Below the pieces are notes generated by a model. It did not search any database and had not been told where the DNA came from. It saw nothing but the letters and a program-made list of their open reading frames with translations. A stretch of DNA of 64,000 nucleotides from Solirubrobacter sp963724195 (GTDB taxonomy: Bacteria > Actinomycetota > Thermoleophilia > Solirubrobacterales > Solirubrobacteraceae). Position numbers and translations under genes: made by a program. Below, piece by piece: positions 29,945 through 40,541 of the stretch. The stretch covers positions 1 to 64,000 of the forward strand of contig CAVRTQ010000018.1 of NCBI GenBank assembly GCA_963724195.1. Reading direction: 5' to 3'. Within the stretch, counting starts at the first letter, position 1, and every line of letters begins with the position of its first letter.

Positions 29945-30574
29945 TTACCCGTTTTGCGCGTAGCGCGTCCAGAAGGAGGTCTTCTTGGCCGCGCCGGCCT
30001 TGGTGAGGCCGATGTGCAGGTGGTCGCGGTGGGCGATCGTCTTGTCGACCTTGCGGCGCAGCTTGCCGCGCTTGGACAGGCAGGGCGAATACGGACGGAA
30101 CTGGGCCATGCCCGCGCCCCAGTAGCCGCAGTCCCAGATGATCTCCTCGACGCCCATGCGGCGGGCGAGCGCCTGCGGCTGGCCGAGGCGGTCCGGGGCG
30201 AGCAAGAGCGCGATCAGCTTCTCGGCGGCCTTGCGCTGGGCCGGGACGGCGACGTCGAGCGCCCAGTCCACGGCGCGGCCCTCGGCGTGCAGCGAGGCCG
30301 AGTGCTTGCCCCACTTCTCGCAGCGGTACGTGCCCCAGAAGGCGCCGGCGGCGTTGCGGGTGAGCCACGTGACGAGCGCGGTCATCCCGGGCTTCGGGCG
30401 CGCCGAGCACTTGGTGGCCGGGTCGTAGACGGAGTCCTCGATCGGCAGCTCGGCGAGCGCGTCGGCGGGGTTGTTCGAGACCGCCGAGTAGGCGACGGGT
30501 GACTCGTAGGCGTGCGCGGTGGCGGAACCGGACAAGCCGAGGACGACGACGAGCGCGAAGAGACGGACCAGCAT
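29945..30574 (-). CDS. M15-like D,D-peptidase, secreted
   Basis: 209 residues with a signal peptide (LFALVVVLGLSGSATAHA). The zinc-site pattern of M15 peptidases is clear: SLHAEGRAVDW (H-x6-D) near residue 95 and HRDHLHIGL near 185. Four or more cysteines suggest disulfides. Family members cut D-Ala bonds of peptidoglycan; the next genes encode a membrane anchor and a PASTA protein, which fits cell-wall work. Intact frame, ATG at 30574. Confidence 0.82.
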   Translation of the reverse strand: MLVRLFALVVVLGLSGSATAHAYESPVAYSAVSNNPADALAELPIEDSVYDPATKCSARPKPGMTALVTWLTRNAAGAFWGTYRCEKWGKHSASLHAEGRAVDWALDVAVPAQRKAAEKLIALLLAPDRLGQPQALARRMGVEEIIWDCGYWGAGMAQFRPYSPCLSKRGKLRRKVDKTIAHRDHLHIGLTKAGAAKKTSFWTRYAQNG

Positions 30575-30727
30575 GCCTGTTGGGTCGGCACGCCGGGCGC
30601 GGACTTAAATCGCGCTCAGCCAGTACGTCGGTTGATCGCGTGAGTGGACGCGGCCGAGGGGGTGACGAGGAGCAGGCGAGATCGTCTGGCGTGGCACATC
30701 GGCAGGTAGGGCATCGACACAGGCCGA

Positions 30728-31083
30728 TCAGGGACAGGACGCGACGATCACGAACAGCGCGCGGCGAAATAGCGCCCAGGCGAGCAGCACAGCGGCCAGA
30801 TGTAGAGCGCGTCGTTGTACTGACGGATGCGGATGACCTAGACCACCAGCGCGATCGCGGCCAGGACAGTCACCGTCAGGGGCGCCAGCGGGACCGGAGT
30901 GGGAGTAGAGCGCGTGCACGGTGAGACGCGCTGGACAGGCCAGCGACAGCGATCAGGCAGCAAGAAGACGAGGATCGTCTCGGCCGGGTCGGCCGGCGGC
31001 TGGATGAGCTGCGCGCGGGTGAGACAGCCGAAGGCCAGCATCGGCACGGCAACGGCGACGAGGGCGCGGACGGCGATTCTCAC
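30728..31083 (-). CDS. Small membrane protein (frameshifted)
   Basis: Starts at GTG 31083, overlapping the preceding stop (GTGA). The N-terminus MRIAVRALVAVAVPMLAFGCL looks like a signal peptide or TM helix, possibly a lipoprotein, followed by ETILVFLL. After an indel near 30950 two frames carry further hydrophobic segments (PLTVTVLAAIALVV and LAAVLLAWALFRRALFVIVA). Probably a 100-120-residue membrane protein. No family recognised. The 153 bases between this gene and the M15 peptidase hold nothing I can support. Confidence 0.4.
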
Positions 31084-31595
31084 GTCGGCATCGGTTCTAC
31101 CGGAATCCGATCGCGGTCGACGTCATCGGGCAGCTCGTGGACGAAGAGGTCGAACTCGTCGACGTGCTCAGGTGGAGACCGGTCGCACCGTCGATCAGTT
31201 CGCGCCCCGCGAGCGGGGCGCGCAGCGGGACATCGACAGCGCGGACCTTCCCGACCGCCATGACCACCACGCGCGCTCCACTTCGAGGAAGCGGGGCGGA
31301 TAGCGCTCCACAGCGCGATGGTCACGCGCTCGGGCGTCTCGTCCACGTCCACGAGCGCGAGTAGATTGCCGGCCGCTGGACCAGACGATCTTGACGCCGG
31401 CCGGGGCGACGCCGTGAGCCGGAGCCGCGCCGCGAGCCCGTCGAGCGCTGCGGTCGGCGAGCCCGTCGGCGATCGCGCGCGCCTCGACGGAGTCAGCCGC
31501 CCAGATTGGCATCCGCGTGTCGTTGTTCCGACTGGCGTGCGACGGTGCTTGTGCCACAGCTCGGCGTCGTCGAGATGGACGCGTACGTGGTCCAC
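31080..31595 (-). CDS. Hypothetical protein, frameshifted
   Basis: Unrecognised. Coding character moves between frames: HVRVHLDDAELWHK at the start, MPIWAADSVEARAIADGL, then LLALVDVDETPERVTIALW, and the end EFDLFVHELPDDVDRDRIPVEP, implying about 165 residues and three or four indels. Its stop overlaps the next gene's GTG start, which argues that the pair is real. The start at GTG 31595 is a guess. The 280 bases between it and the PP2C gene hold no convincing gene. Confidence 0.4.
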   Translation of the reverse strand: MDHVRVHLDDAELWHKHRRTPVGTTTRGCQSGRLTPSRRARSPTGSPTAALDGLAARLRLTASPRPASRSSGPAAGNLLALVDVDETPERVTIALWSAIRPASSKWSARGGHGGREGPRCRCPAARPARGARTDRRCDRSPPEHVDEFDLFVHELPDDVDRDRIPVEPMPT

Positions 31596-31859
31596 GGCAG
31601 ACCAGTCATCGCGCGCGGGTGTCCTATCAATCGCGCAGGCAAGCGGCTCGTGTGTCGAATCCGCTTGGTGTCCGGCAACGATGCTCCGGTGCGTGATGGG
31701 AGCCGGGGACAGCCGTTGGTCAGGCGGCGAAACGGCGGGCACGCGGAGCGCGAGGTACGTCGATTAGGTCGTACACCCCTTAGATGTCCGGCAGCCCCGA
31801 TTTGTGACAGCGAACGTCTCGAAGCGGACACCCCGGTCACCGCAGCCGCAGCGTGAGAT

Positions 31860-31873
31860 GGTCGCCGGCGACC
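31860..31873. other. 14-bp perfect palindrome after the PP2C gene
   Basis: GGTCGCCGGCGACC is perfectly self-complementary and starts 3 bases beyond the PP2C stop codon. It may act at the 3' end of the light-signalling operon; palindromes of this GC content also arise by chance here. Confidence 0.25.
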
Positions 31874-31875
31874 GG

Positions 31876-33386
31876 CTAGGACGTGCGGCGCAGGACGAGG
31901 ATCGCGGTGTCGTCCTCGGTCGAGCCCGCGAACGCGACGGTCGCCTCGCGGATCGCGTCGGCGATCGCATCGGCGTCCAGGCCGCGCGGGCCGACGTCGC
32001 GCAAGAGCGCGGTCAGGCGCTCTTCCCCGAACAGCTCCCGCTCGCGGCGGGCCTCGATCACCCCGTCGGTGTAGAGCACGAGCGCGTCGCCGGGCGCCAG
32101 CGCGGCTTCCACGTCGGAGATCCGCAGGTGCTCGAGCAGGCCGAGCAACGGGCCGGTGGTCGGGACCTCCTCGACCCCGCCCCCGGCGCGCGCGATCAGG
32201 CCCGGCGGGTGGCCGGCGAACGAGGCGAGCACCGCGCCGTCGCGGCGCAGCAGGACGCAGCCCGCGGTGACGAAGCGCGCAGAGTCGCGGCCGACCTCGG
32301 CCACGATCGCGTCGTGCAGCGCGCGCAGGATCTCGCTCGGGCGCTCGAAGGTGCTGGGCCTGCGCGCGGATCGTGTGGCGGGCGAGGCCGGTCAGCGCGG
32401 CGGCCTCGGCGCCGCGGCCGCAGACGTCGCCGATGACCATCACCCAGTCCTCCCCGCGCGGGAAGACGTCGTAGAAGTCGCCGCCGACGTCCATGGCGCG
32501 GGCGCCGGCGTTGTAGCGCGCGGCGAGCTCGGCCCCGGCGATCTCCGGCAGCGACTTGGGCAGCAGGCCTTCCTGCAGCGTCGTCGCGATGTGGTGCTGG
32601 TACTCGTAGAGCTCGGCGCGCTCGAGCGCCTGCGCGCACTGGGTGGAGAGCGCGAGCAGGAGCTCGCGCTCGGTCTCGGACAGCTTCACGGGCACGGTCA
32701 GCGCGCCCAGCCGGTGCCCGTAGGCGACGAGCGGCGTGACGCCCTGGCGCTCGTCGAACCGCGGCTCGCCCGTGCGTGCGACCTCGGCCGCCGGGTCGTC
32801 GGCGTCGAACGCGAGCTCGAGCACGACGTCCTCGCCGGGTGTCTCGCGCAGCCGGCGGCGGCTCTCGTCGTACAGGAAGAACGTCGGGTCGCGGCCGATC
32901 TCGGCCGATCACCGCGGCGGAGACCGACTGCAGGACGTCGCCGCGGGTGAGCGCGGTCGCGAGCTGGACGCCGACCTGGTTGAGCAGCCGCAGCCGGTTC
33001 TCGGCGCGGCGGACGCGCAGCAGCGCACGAGCCGTCGCGACCAGCACGGACGGGTCGACCGGCTCGGTCAGGTACGCGTCCGCGCCGCTCTCGAGCCCGT
33101 GGACGCGCGCGGCGGCGTCGACGTGCGACTGCGAGCGCTGCAGCACCGGGATGTGGCGCGTGCGCTCGTCCTCCTTCAGCCGCCGGCAGACCTCGAAGCC
33201 GTTGATGTCGGGCAGGTGGACGTCGAGCACGATCAGGTCCGGGTCGCGCGCGGCCATCTCCAGCCCTTCCGAGCCGGTCTCGGCCTCCCAGACGTCGAAC
33301 TCGCCGCCCGAGAGGTAGCGACGGATCGCGTAGCGGTTCTCGGGGCTGTCGTCGACCACGAGCACCGTCGCCGGTGCCCCGCTCAT
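31876..33386 (-). CDS. REC-GAF-PP2C (SpoIIE-type) phosphatase (frameshifted)
   Basis: About 500 residues after joining three frames (indels near 32905 and 32350). Receiver domain 1-130 with phosphoacceptor Asp in LIVLDVHLPD and Lys replaced by Glu in YLTEPVD; GAF domain 140-290; PP2C_SIG phosphatase to the end with AMDVGGDFYDVF, VIGDVCGRGAEAA, LYTDGVIEA and DDTAILVLR. Such proteins dephosphorylate anti-anti-sigma factors (RsbU role). No anti-sigma genes are in the window. It starts in an ATGA overlap with the receiver gene, so it is the last gene of the phytochrome operon. Confidence 0.88.
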
Positions 33387-33810
33387 TCGGTCTTACCGGG
33401 CAGAGCGGCGATCCGCCAGAACTCGTGCATGCTCAGCACCGTCCGGCGCAGCTCCGTGAAGTCCAGCGGCTTGCAAGGTACGCGTTGGCGCCCGCCGCGT
33501 AGGCGGCGTCGATGTCCTCCTCGCGCGAGGAACCCGAGAGCACGATCACCGGCACCATCCGCACGCGGGGGTCGCCCTTGAGCGCGGCGAGCACCTCCAT
33601 GCCGCGGATGCCCGGCAGGTTGAGGTCCAGGATGATCAGGGCGGGCCGCGTGTCGCTGCCCTCGAGCAGCCCCGCGAGCGCATCTTCACCGCTCGCGTAG
33701 CGCCGCACGCCCTCGCGCGAGGTCGTCTCGCGCAGCACGCGCGAGAGCGCCTCGAAGTCTTCGTCGCTGTCCTCGACGACGGCGAGCGGCTGCAGAGCGC
33801 GGGCTTCCAT
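33383..33810 (-). CDS. Single-domain response regulator (frameshifted)
   Basis: About 140 residues, receiver only. Acidic pair in VVEDSDEDFE, phosphoacceptor in LIILDLNLPGIRG, Thr/Ser in VIVLSGSS, and a Lys in the KPLDF that is recovered after a one-base indel near 33475. It resembles the Rcp1-type partners of phytochromes. Its ATG overlaps the phytochrome stop (TAATG) and its stop overlaps the PP2C start (ATGA), so all three are coupled. Confidence 0.87.
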
Positions 33811-35950
33811 TAGGACCCGAGGGTAAAGCAGAAGGATGAGCCCGCCCCCGGGGCGGAGCGCTCGAGCCACAACCGGCCGCCGTGGCGCTCGGCGATCCGG
33901 CGCGCGATCGTCAGCCCGGCGCCGGTTCCGCCGCCGTACGCGTCGCGCGGGTGCAGGCGCCGGAAGACGTGGAAGATCGCGTCGTGGTGGTCGGGCGCGA
34001 CGCCGATCCCGTTGTCGGTCACGCAGACGACGCCGTCGCGAGCGACGACCGAGATCTCAGGCGCGTCGGGCGAGTACTTGACGGCGTTGCCGATCAGGTT
34101 GACGAGGATCTGGCGCACGCGGATGCGATCGCCGCGCAGCCCCATCTCGCTCCCCTCGACGGTCAGCGCCGGCTTCGCCGCCAGCAGGTCCAGCGCGTCC
34201 TCGAGCACCTCGCCGACCGTGAACTCGGTCAGCGCGAGCTCGGCGCGGCCGATCCGCGAGTAGTCGAGCAGCGTGTCCAGCAGCGAGGCCATCCGCTGCG
34301 AGAGCCGCAGGATCGTCGCGAGCCGCTCACGGGCGTCGGCGTCGAGCGTGTCCTCGTAGTCCTCGACCAGGAACGTCGTGTAGTTCGAGATCCCGCGCAG
34401 CGGCTCCTTGAGGTCGTGCGCGGCCACGTACGCGAACGCGTCGAGCTCCTCGTTCGAGCGCGCGAGCTCGGCGTTGAGCGCGGCGAGCTGCTCGGCGCGG
34501 GTGATCAGGAACGTGCCGAGCGCCGAGCGCAGCTCGGTCACCGACTCCACGTCGACCGCCGCCCACGGGCGGCTCTCGCCCTGCACCGACTCCGCCCACG
34601 TGCGGAACGAGCCGTCGGGGTTCAGGCGGTCCACCGCTTTGATCGCGAGGCTCTTCGGCGCGTGCGCCCACTGGATCTCGCGCACGTACTCGGTCCGGAA
34701 CCACACGATGTGGTTGCCGCGGGCGACGGCGAGCGGCGCGGCGAGCACGCCCGGCATCGACCCCGTCGTGGTTGTGGGTGGCGAACACGTCGGCGCCTTC
34801 GAGCCCGTCGAGCAGCGCGGTGACGTCGTCCGGCGTCTCCCCCACGAGCCGCAGCTCACCGTCGATCCGGATCGCCGCGCCGTCGGCGTCGCACACCGCC
34901 AGCAGCTCCTCCCCGGCCTCGGCGAGCCCTTCGAGGATGCTCGAGGAGGCGGCGACGCGGTCCAGCACCTGCATCCGATGCGCCGCCGAGCGCGGTCTGG
35001 CGCCGGCTGACCTCGAGCTTCTCCAGCGCCTCCAGCTGCATCGAGCACACGATCCCGATCAGCTCGCAGGTCGCGCGCACCTCGTGCGGGACGAACAGCG
35101 GGCCGCTGTAGTGGTGGCCGGAGATCAGCCCCCACAGGCGCCCGCCGGCCGTGAGCGCGATCGACAGCGACGCCGTCGCGCCCATGTTCTGCAGGTACTG
35201 GATGTGGATCGGCGAGACGGCGCGCAGGACGCCGGCGCTCAGGTCCAGCCACTCGCCCGTGAGCGGGTTCACGAGCGGCTCGAGCGGCGTGGCCGGGGTC
35301 TCCACGTCGTGGATGAACCGCAGCCGGTTCTGGAAGAAGAGCGCGCGGGCCTGCGGTGGGATGTCGCTGGCGGGATAGTGCAGGCCGAGGAACGCGTCCA
35401 GGTCGTCGCGCTTGTCCTCGGCCACGATCACGCCGTGATCGTCGGGCTCGAAGCGGTAGGCCCACACGCGGTCCGAGCCCGTCAGCTCGCGCACGACGTG
35501 CGCGGCGCGCCGCAGCAACTCGTCGATCGCGGGCGCGTCCTGCAGCAGCGTCAGCGCCCGGGCGATCTCGCCCTGGTAGCGCGTGAGGCTGGCCGGGGTG
35601 GCGCCGACCGGCTCGAGCTCGACCACGAGCACGCGGTCGGCGACGCGGTAGGCGTAGGCGTCGAGGTCGCGGATGCGCAGCGGCCGCAGGTTCGGGGTCG
35701 CGTCCGCGGCGCCCGCTCGCAACTGGTCGACGACCTCGCTCCCACCGAGCAGCGCGGTGAGCGAGGTGCCGAGGACGGAGGCGCCGAACCGGTCGGCGGC
35801 GTTGGCGGACGCCTGGACGACCTCGAGCGTCTGCTCGTCGGCGGCGAGCAGCACGCCGTGGCTCTGGATCCCGCCGGGCGTGCGGATCGGCTCGCGGTGG
35901 CAGTTCTCCAGGTCGACCGGGGTTCCGGGTTCCAGCAGCTCGTCAGACAC
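33810..35950 (-). CDS. bphP: Bacteriophytochrome histidine kinase (frameshifted)
   Basis: Red/far-red photoreceptor kinase, about 712 residues. PAS_2 (about 10-110) carries the biliverdin-attachment Cys in LENCHREPI, followed by GIQSHGVLL. The GAF domain (130-300) has YPASDIPPQAR, the PHY domain spans about 310-490, HisKA has AHDLKEPLRGIS, and HATPase_c has NLIGNAVKYS, VTDNGIGV and GGTGAGLTIA. Indels near 34985 and 34765 break the PHY region. The GTG start overlaps the end of the heme oxygenase gene by 8 bases. The Cys at the N-terminus and the neighbouring bphO indicate biliverdin as chromophore. Confidence 0.93.
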
Positions 35951-36518
35951 GCCGACTTCCCAGCGCCCGCGAGTCCGAGCCCTCCGGGCGAGAACTCGCC
36001 GCGACGCGAGCCGTCAGGCGAGCGTCGCCACACATCCAGACCTCCATGTCCTCGAACGTGGCCACCGCGGCCTGCGGTGAGACCGGCGCGTGGCGCTCCA
36101 CGTGGGCGCCGAACGCGCGCCAGCGGGCCGCGATCCCGCGCCGGGCGAAGTAGGTGCTGTGCAGGCCCAGATCGCGCTCGACCATGCGCCCGATCACGGC
36201 GCCGCCGAGCGCCGACCCCTCGAGCACGTACAGGACGCCGAGCGCGTCGCGCACCGAGTGCACCTCCGGCAGGCGGGTGGCGATGGGCAGGCTCGCGACA
36301 TCCCCGCCGAGCGCCGCGATGTCCTGCGCGAGCAGCGGATGGCGCGGCGTGAACGGGCCGGCGAACGGCGCGAGCACGGTCTCGATCGGCCGGTGGAAGC
36401 CGTAGAAGCGCTCCAGCAGCGCGCGGTAGGCGGCGCGCGAGCGCAGGTGACGCTCGATGTCCACACGCCGCTCCAGCCGCTCGTGGTGCGCGGCGGTCGC
36501 GGCCTTCAGCTCACCCAT
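35943..36518 (-). CDS. bphO: Biliverdin-producing heme oxygenase
   Basis: 191 residues. Cleaves heme to biliverdin, CO and iron. The N-terminal helix LKAATAAHHERLERRV carries the expected proximal histidine, and the distal helix has YVLEGSALGGAVIGRMV (G-S-x-L-G-G). It is directly upstream of and overlaps bphP, the standard bphO-bphP arrangement that supplies the chromophore. The last 20 residues (SRPEGSDSRALGSRRV) are read through a palindrome (35987-36000) also found in a kinase gene and may be an extension. Confidence 0.92.
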   Translation of the reverse strand: MGELKAATAAHHERLERRVDIERHLRSRAAYRALLERFYGFHRPIETVLAPFAGPFTPRHPLLAQDIAALGGDVASLPIATRLPEVHSVRDALGVLYVLEGSALGGAVIGRMVERDLGLHSTYFARRGIAARWRAFGAHVERHAPVSPQAAVATFEDMEVWMCGDARLTARVAASSRPEGSDSRALGSRRV

Positions 36519-36526
36519 GGCCGAGG

Positions 36527-38071
36527 TCACAACGCGGCCGAAGATAGCGGCAACGCGGCCACCACCGTCGTGCCTCGTCCCGGCGGGCTGACGAACGAGA
36601 GCGTCCCGCCGACGGCCTCCGCACGGTCGCGCAATCCGAGCAGACCGCTCCCGCCCGCCGGGTCGGCGCCGCCACGGCCGTCGTCGGCGATGCTGCAGCG
36701 CAGGACCGCGCCGTCGCGCGCGATCGTGACGGTGGCGCGTGTGGCCTCGGCGTGCTTGGCGACGTTGGTGAGCGCTTCGGACGCGATGTAGTACGCGGTG
36801 GCTTCCAGGACCTCCGGCAGGCGCTCGTCCGGGACCTCGAGCGTCACCGGCACCGCCACCCGCTCGGCGAGCGCCTTGAGCGCGAACGCGAGCCCGTGCT
36901 CGACCAGCACCGCCGGGTGCAGGCCGCGCGCGATCTCCCGCAGGTCCGCCAGGCCGGCGTCGAGCTCCCGCGCGGCGTCCGCCAACAGCTCCGGCACGGC
37001 CTCGGGGCGCCGCTGCAGCGACGCGCGCGCCACGCGCAGCTGCAGGGCGACGCTGACCAGGCGCGACTGCGCGCCGTCGTGCAGGTTGCGCTCGAGCCGG
37101 CGGCGCTGGTCGTCGCCGGCCTTCACGAGCCGGGCGCGGGAGGCGATCAGATCGGTGCGCGCCTGCGCGGAGGCCACGGCCAGCGAGACGAGCTCGGCGA
37201 ACTCGCCGAGGCGGTTCTCGGTGTCCGGTGGCAGCGGTTGCTCGCTCGCGATCGCGACCGCGCCCCAGAGCGCGCCGGTGACCACGATCGGCGCCGCGGC
37301 GGTGGAGCGGTAGCCGTAGCGGAAGCGCTCCGCGGCGCTGCCGCCGGCCCAGTCGTCGATCCGCGCGGGCGCGGAGGTGCGCGCCACCTGGGCGAGCGCG
37401 GAGTCGTCGTCGAGCGGCAGGCGCGTGCCGAGCGCCATCACGTCGGCGCTGTCGCGGTTGTGCCGGCCGACCATCTCGGCCGTGCCGTCGCCGACGTAGC
37501 GCACGACGGCGGTGGCGTTGACCTGCAGCACGCGCGCGACCTCCGCCGACACCGCGCCGAAGATCCGCTCCGGCGAGGCCTCCGACGCGACGAGCGTCGC
37601 CACCCGCCGCAGCGCTTTGTGCTCGTTCGCGACGCGGCTGACCTCGATCAGCTTCGCCTCCGGGTCGCCCTCCAGCGCGCTGTCGCGGTTGGATTCGCGG
37701 TCGGTCAGATCGATGCCCGTCGTGACCAGGCCGGTGTCGCCCATCAAACGGTTCGACCACGCGATCAGCCGGCGGCCGCCGTCCTTCGTCCGCCAGTGCC
37801 CGACCTGCGGGCTCGACGTGCCGGTGCGCCAGACGAACGCGAGGAACTCGCTGAACGCCTCGCGCTCCTCGGACGGGATCACGCAGTCCTGCGCCGGACG
37901 GCCCAGCACCTCGGCGCGGGTGTAGCCGGTCGCGCGCTCGCACGCCTCGTTGAACAGGCGGATCCGGCCCTCGCGGTCCAGAACGCAGACGAGGGATTGG
38001 GTGGTCTCGGTGAGGATCTGCGCGAAGGAGTCCCCGAGCTGGAGCTCCTCAGGCTGGGGCGTGTCGTCCAT
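36527..38071 (-). CDS. PAS-GAF histidine kinase, NarL-partner type
   Basis: 514 residues, no TM helix. PAS domain 12-120 (SLVCVLDREGRIRLFNEACERATGY), GAF domain 150-295, HisKA_3 with phosphoacceptor His in RRLERNLHDGAQSRLV near 325, and HATPase ending DDGRGGADPAGGSGLLGLRDR. Kinases of this class pair with NarL-type regulators; none lies in this operon, so the partner is elsewhere (21623-22300 is one candidate). It is 8 bases upstream of bphO and heads the operon. TAGGCT lies 12 bases before the ATG. Confidence 0.92.
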   Translation of the reverse strand: MDDTPQPEELQLGDSFAQILTETTQSLVCVLDREGRIRLFNEACERATGYTRAEVLGRPAQDCVIPSEEREAFSEFLAFVWRTGTSSPQVGHWRTKDGGRRLIAWSNRLMGDTGLVTTGIDLTDRESNRDSALEGDPEAKLIEVSRVANEHKALRRVATLVASEASPERIFGAVSAEVARVLQVNATAVVRYVGDGTAEMVGRHNRDSADVMALGTRLPLDDDSALAQVARTSAPARIDDWAGGSAAERFRYGYRSTAAAPIVVTGALWGAVAIASEQPLPPDTENRLGEFAELVSLAVASAQARTDLIASRARLVKAGDDQRRRLERNLHDGAQSRLVSVALQLRVARASLQRRPEAVPELLADAARELDAGLADLREIARGLHPAVLVEHGLAFALKALAERVAVPVTLEVPDERLPEVLEATAYYIASEALTNVAKHAEATRATVTIARDGAVLRCSIADDGRGGADPAGGSGLLGLRDRAEAVGGTLSFVSPPGRGTTVVAALPLSSAAL

Positions 38072-38083
38072 GGCGCCGGGAGC

Positions 38084-38089
38084 AGCCTA
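38084..38089 (-). promoter_or_regulatory. -10 box TAGGCT of the phytochrome operon
   Basis: Minus-strand TAGGCT lies 12 bases before the ATG of the first gene. It would give a leader of about 5 bases and is the only promoter candidate found ahead of the five-gene operon. Confidence 0.45.
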
Positions 38090-38117
38090 TCCACGGCTGC
38101 CGTCGTGACGACGCCGT

Positions 38118-40384
38118 CTACGCGGCGGCGGCCTCCGCCTCGACGCGGCCGTACAGGGTCGTCCGCTGCTCCAGCGGTCGGCCCAGTGCGGTGGTGAGGT
38201 CGGTCAGGGCGACCTCGTCCAGCGACTGGCCGTGCGAGGCGCCGGCGGCGCGCGAGATGTTCTCGTTCATCAGCGTGCCGCCCGCGTCGTTGACGCCGGC
38301 CTGCAGCAGCTGGCGCAGGCCGCCCATGCCGATCTTCACCCACGAGGCCTGGATGTTGTCGATCTGGCCGTGGTAGGCGATCCGGCCGACGGCGTGCATC
38401 AGCAGCGTCTCGCGGAACGTCGGGCCGCGGCGGGCGCCCTGCTTGAGGTAGATCGGCGACGCCATGTGCACGAACGGCAGCGGGACGAACTCGGTGAAGC
38501 CGCCCGTCTCCTTCTGCAGGTCACGCGTGCGGATCATGTGGCGCGCCCAGGACACCGGGGACTCGACGGCGCCGAACATGATCGTGACGTTCGAGCGCAG
38601 GCCGACGGAGTGCGCGATCCGGTGCGCCTCCAGCCACTCGCCCGTGTCGATCTTGTCCGGGCACAGGATCTCGCGGATCGGGTCGTCGAGGATCTCCGCG
38701 GCGGTGCCGGGGAGCGAGGCCAGGCCCGCGTCCTTCATCCGGCGCAGGTAGTCCTCGAGCGGCTCGCGCAGGCGCTTCGCGCCTTCGGTGACCTCGAGCG
38801 CGGTGAAGCCGTGCACGTGGATCTCCGGCACCTCGGCGCGGACCGCCTTGCACACCTGCCAGTAGAAGTCGCCGTCGAAGGTCGGGTGGATGCCGCCCTG
38901 CAGGCACACCTCGGTGGCGCCGGCCTCCCACGCCTCGCGGGCGCGGCCGGCGATCTCCTCGTGCGTGAGCAGGTACGGCTTGCCGCGCAGGTTGAGGCTG
39001 AGCGGGCCCTTCGCGAACGCGCAGAACTTGCACTTGAAGGTGCACAGGTTCGTGTAGTTGATGTTGCGGGTGCGGACGAACGTGACGGTGTCGCCGTTGG
39101 TCTCGCGGCGCAGCTCGTCGGCGAACTGGGCGACGGCGCCGACGTCCGTGCCGCGCGCGCTGAAGAGCGTGACGATCTCCTCGAGGCCGAGCTCCTGGCC
39201 GGCGCGGCGCGCCGTCGAGCACTTCCTGGATCGCGCCGCGGGGCTCGCCGGTGAGCGGGAGCTCCATCGGCTGCGCGTCGGCGCCCGAGTACCAGGCGGT
39301 CGAGCGGCGGCCGGTGAGCCTGACCTCGGCCCCGTCGGCGACGTTGGCGACGTCCTCGAAGCGCTGCGGGAGCACGGCGCCCGGGTCGTCGCGGCCGAGG
39401 CCCTCGGCGTCGGCGCGGTCGATCGTCGCGAACCGCAGGTCCGGGTGGACCCAGTCGATGAACTCGGGGTAGACGGCCAGGCGCGGGGCGAGCTGCTTGC
39501 CCGCGGCCTCGGTGGCCTCGCGCAGGCGCTGCAGCGACGGCCACGGGCGCTCGGGGTTGACGAAGTCGGCGGTGACCGGGGACACGCCGCCCCAGTCGTC
39601 GATGCCCGCGTCCAGCAGCGCGCCCATGTCGCTCGCCAGGTTCGGGGGCGCCTGCACGTGCACGTCGCGCGGGAGGATCTCGCGCGCCAGCCGGATCGCG
39701 TCCAGGTGCTCCTCCTCCGGGCACGGCGGGTGATCGCGCATCGCGGTGCCCGGCTTGGGCAGGAAGTTCTGGACGATCACCTCCTGCACGTGGCCGTGGC
39801 GGGCGTGGGAAGCGGCGATCGCCTGCAGCGCGTCGATCCGGTCCTGGCGGTCCTCGCCGATCCCGACCAGGATGCCCGTCGTGAACGGGATCCTCAGCTC
39901 GCCCGCCCATTCCAGCGTGGCGAGGCGGCGGGCGGGCAGCTTGTCCGGCGCGCCGCGATGGCACGGCAGGTCCTCGCGCAGGCTCTCGATCATCATGCCC
40001 TGCGAGACGGAGACGCCCTTCAGGAGCTCCAGCTCCTCGCGCGAGATGGCGCCGGCGTTGGCGTGCGGGAGCAGCCCGGTCTCCTCGACGACGAGCTTGC
40101 ACATCGCCGCCAGGTACTCGACCGTGGACGGCGTAGCCGTTGGCCGCCAGCCATTCGCGCGCCACCGCGTACTGGGTCTCCGGGGACTCCCCGAGCGTGA
40201 ACAGCGCCTCGTGGCAGCCCGCTTCCGCACCCTTCAGCGCGACCTCGACCACCTGCTCGGGCGACATGAACGGGGCCGCCAGGTTCTTCGGTGGCTGCGC
40301 GAACGTGCAGTACCAGCAGCCGTCGCGACAGAGCTGCGTGAGCGGGATGAAGACCTTGGGCGAGAACGTGATCCGGTGCGGCAT
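38118..40384 (-). CDS. fbiC: FO synthase, CofG-CofH fusion (frameshifted)
   Basis: Makes the deazaflavin FO, precursor of coenzyme F420, from tyrosine and a ribityl-uracil. Two radical-SAM halves: the CofG part with QLCRDGCWYCTF and the CofH part with NLCTFKCKFCAF, each a C-x3-C-x2-C cluster site. About 755 residues as expected for the actinobacterial fusion. Indels near 40131 and 39218, with another between 39218 and 38910, split it into frames that all match. ATG 40384 starts MPHRITFSPKVFIPL. The presence of F420 synthesis supports an actinobacterial origin. Confidence 0.93.
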
Positions 40385-40541
40385 GCACGCACAGCGTGGC
40401 AAACTCGGATGACGGGCTCGGTCAGAGCACCTCGTATGCCGCTCGAGAAAGAGGATCTTCCGGGCACGCTGCAGCGGTGAATGAGGGTTGGACCGGTCGG
40501 CCAGCGACAAGGCCCGCCCGCCAGGGTTAGATCTCCTCGTC

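Noticed and set aside
31201..31222. Perfect 10-bp palindrome with a 2-base centre
   Set aside because: It is explained by the coding sequence of a PLRAPLAGRELIDG-like segment; such stems arise easily in DNA of this GC content.
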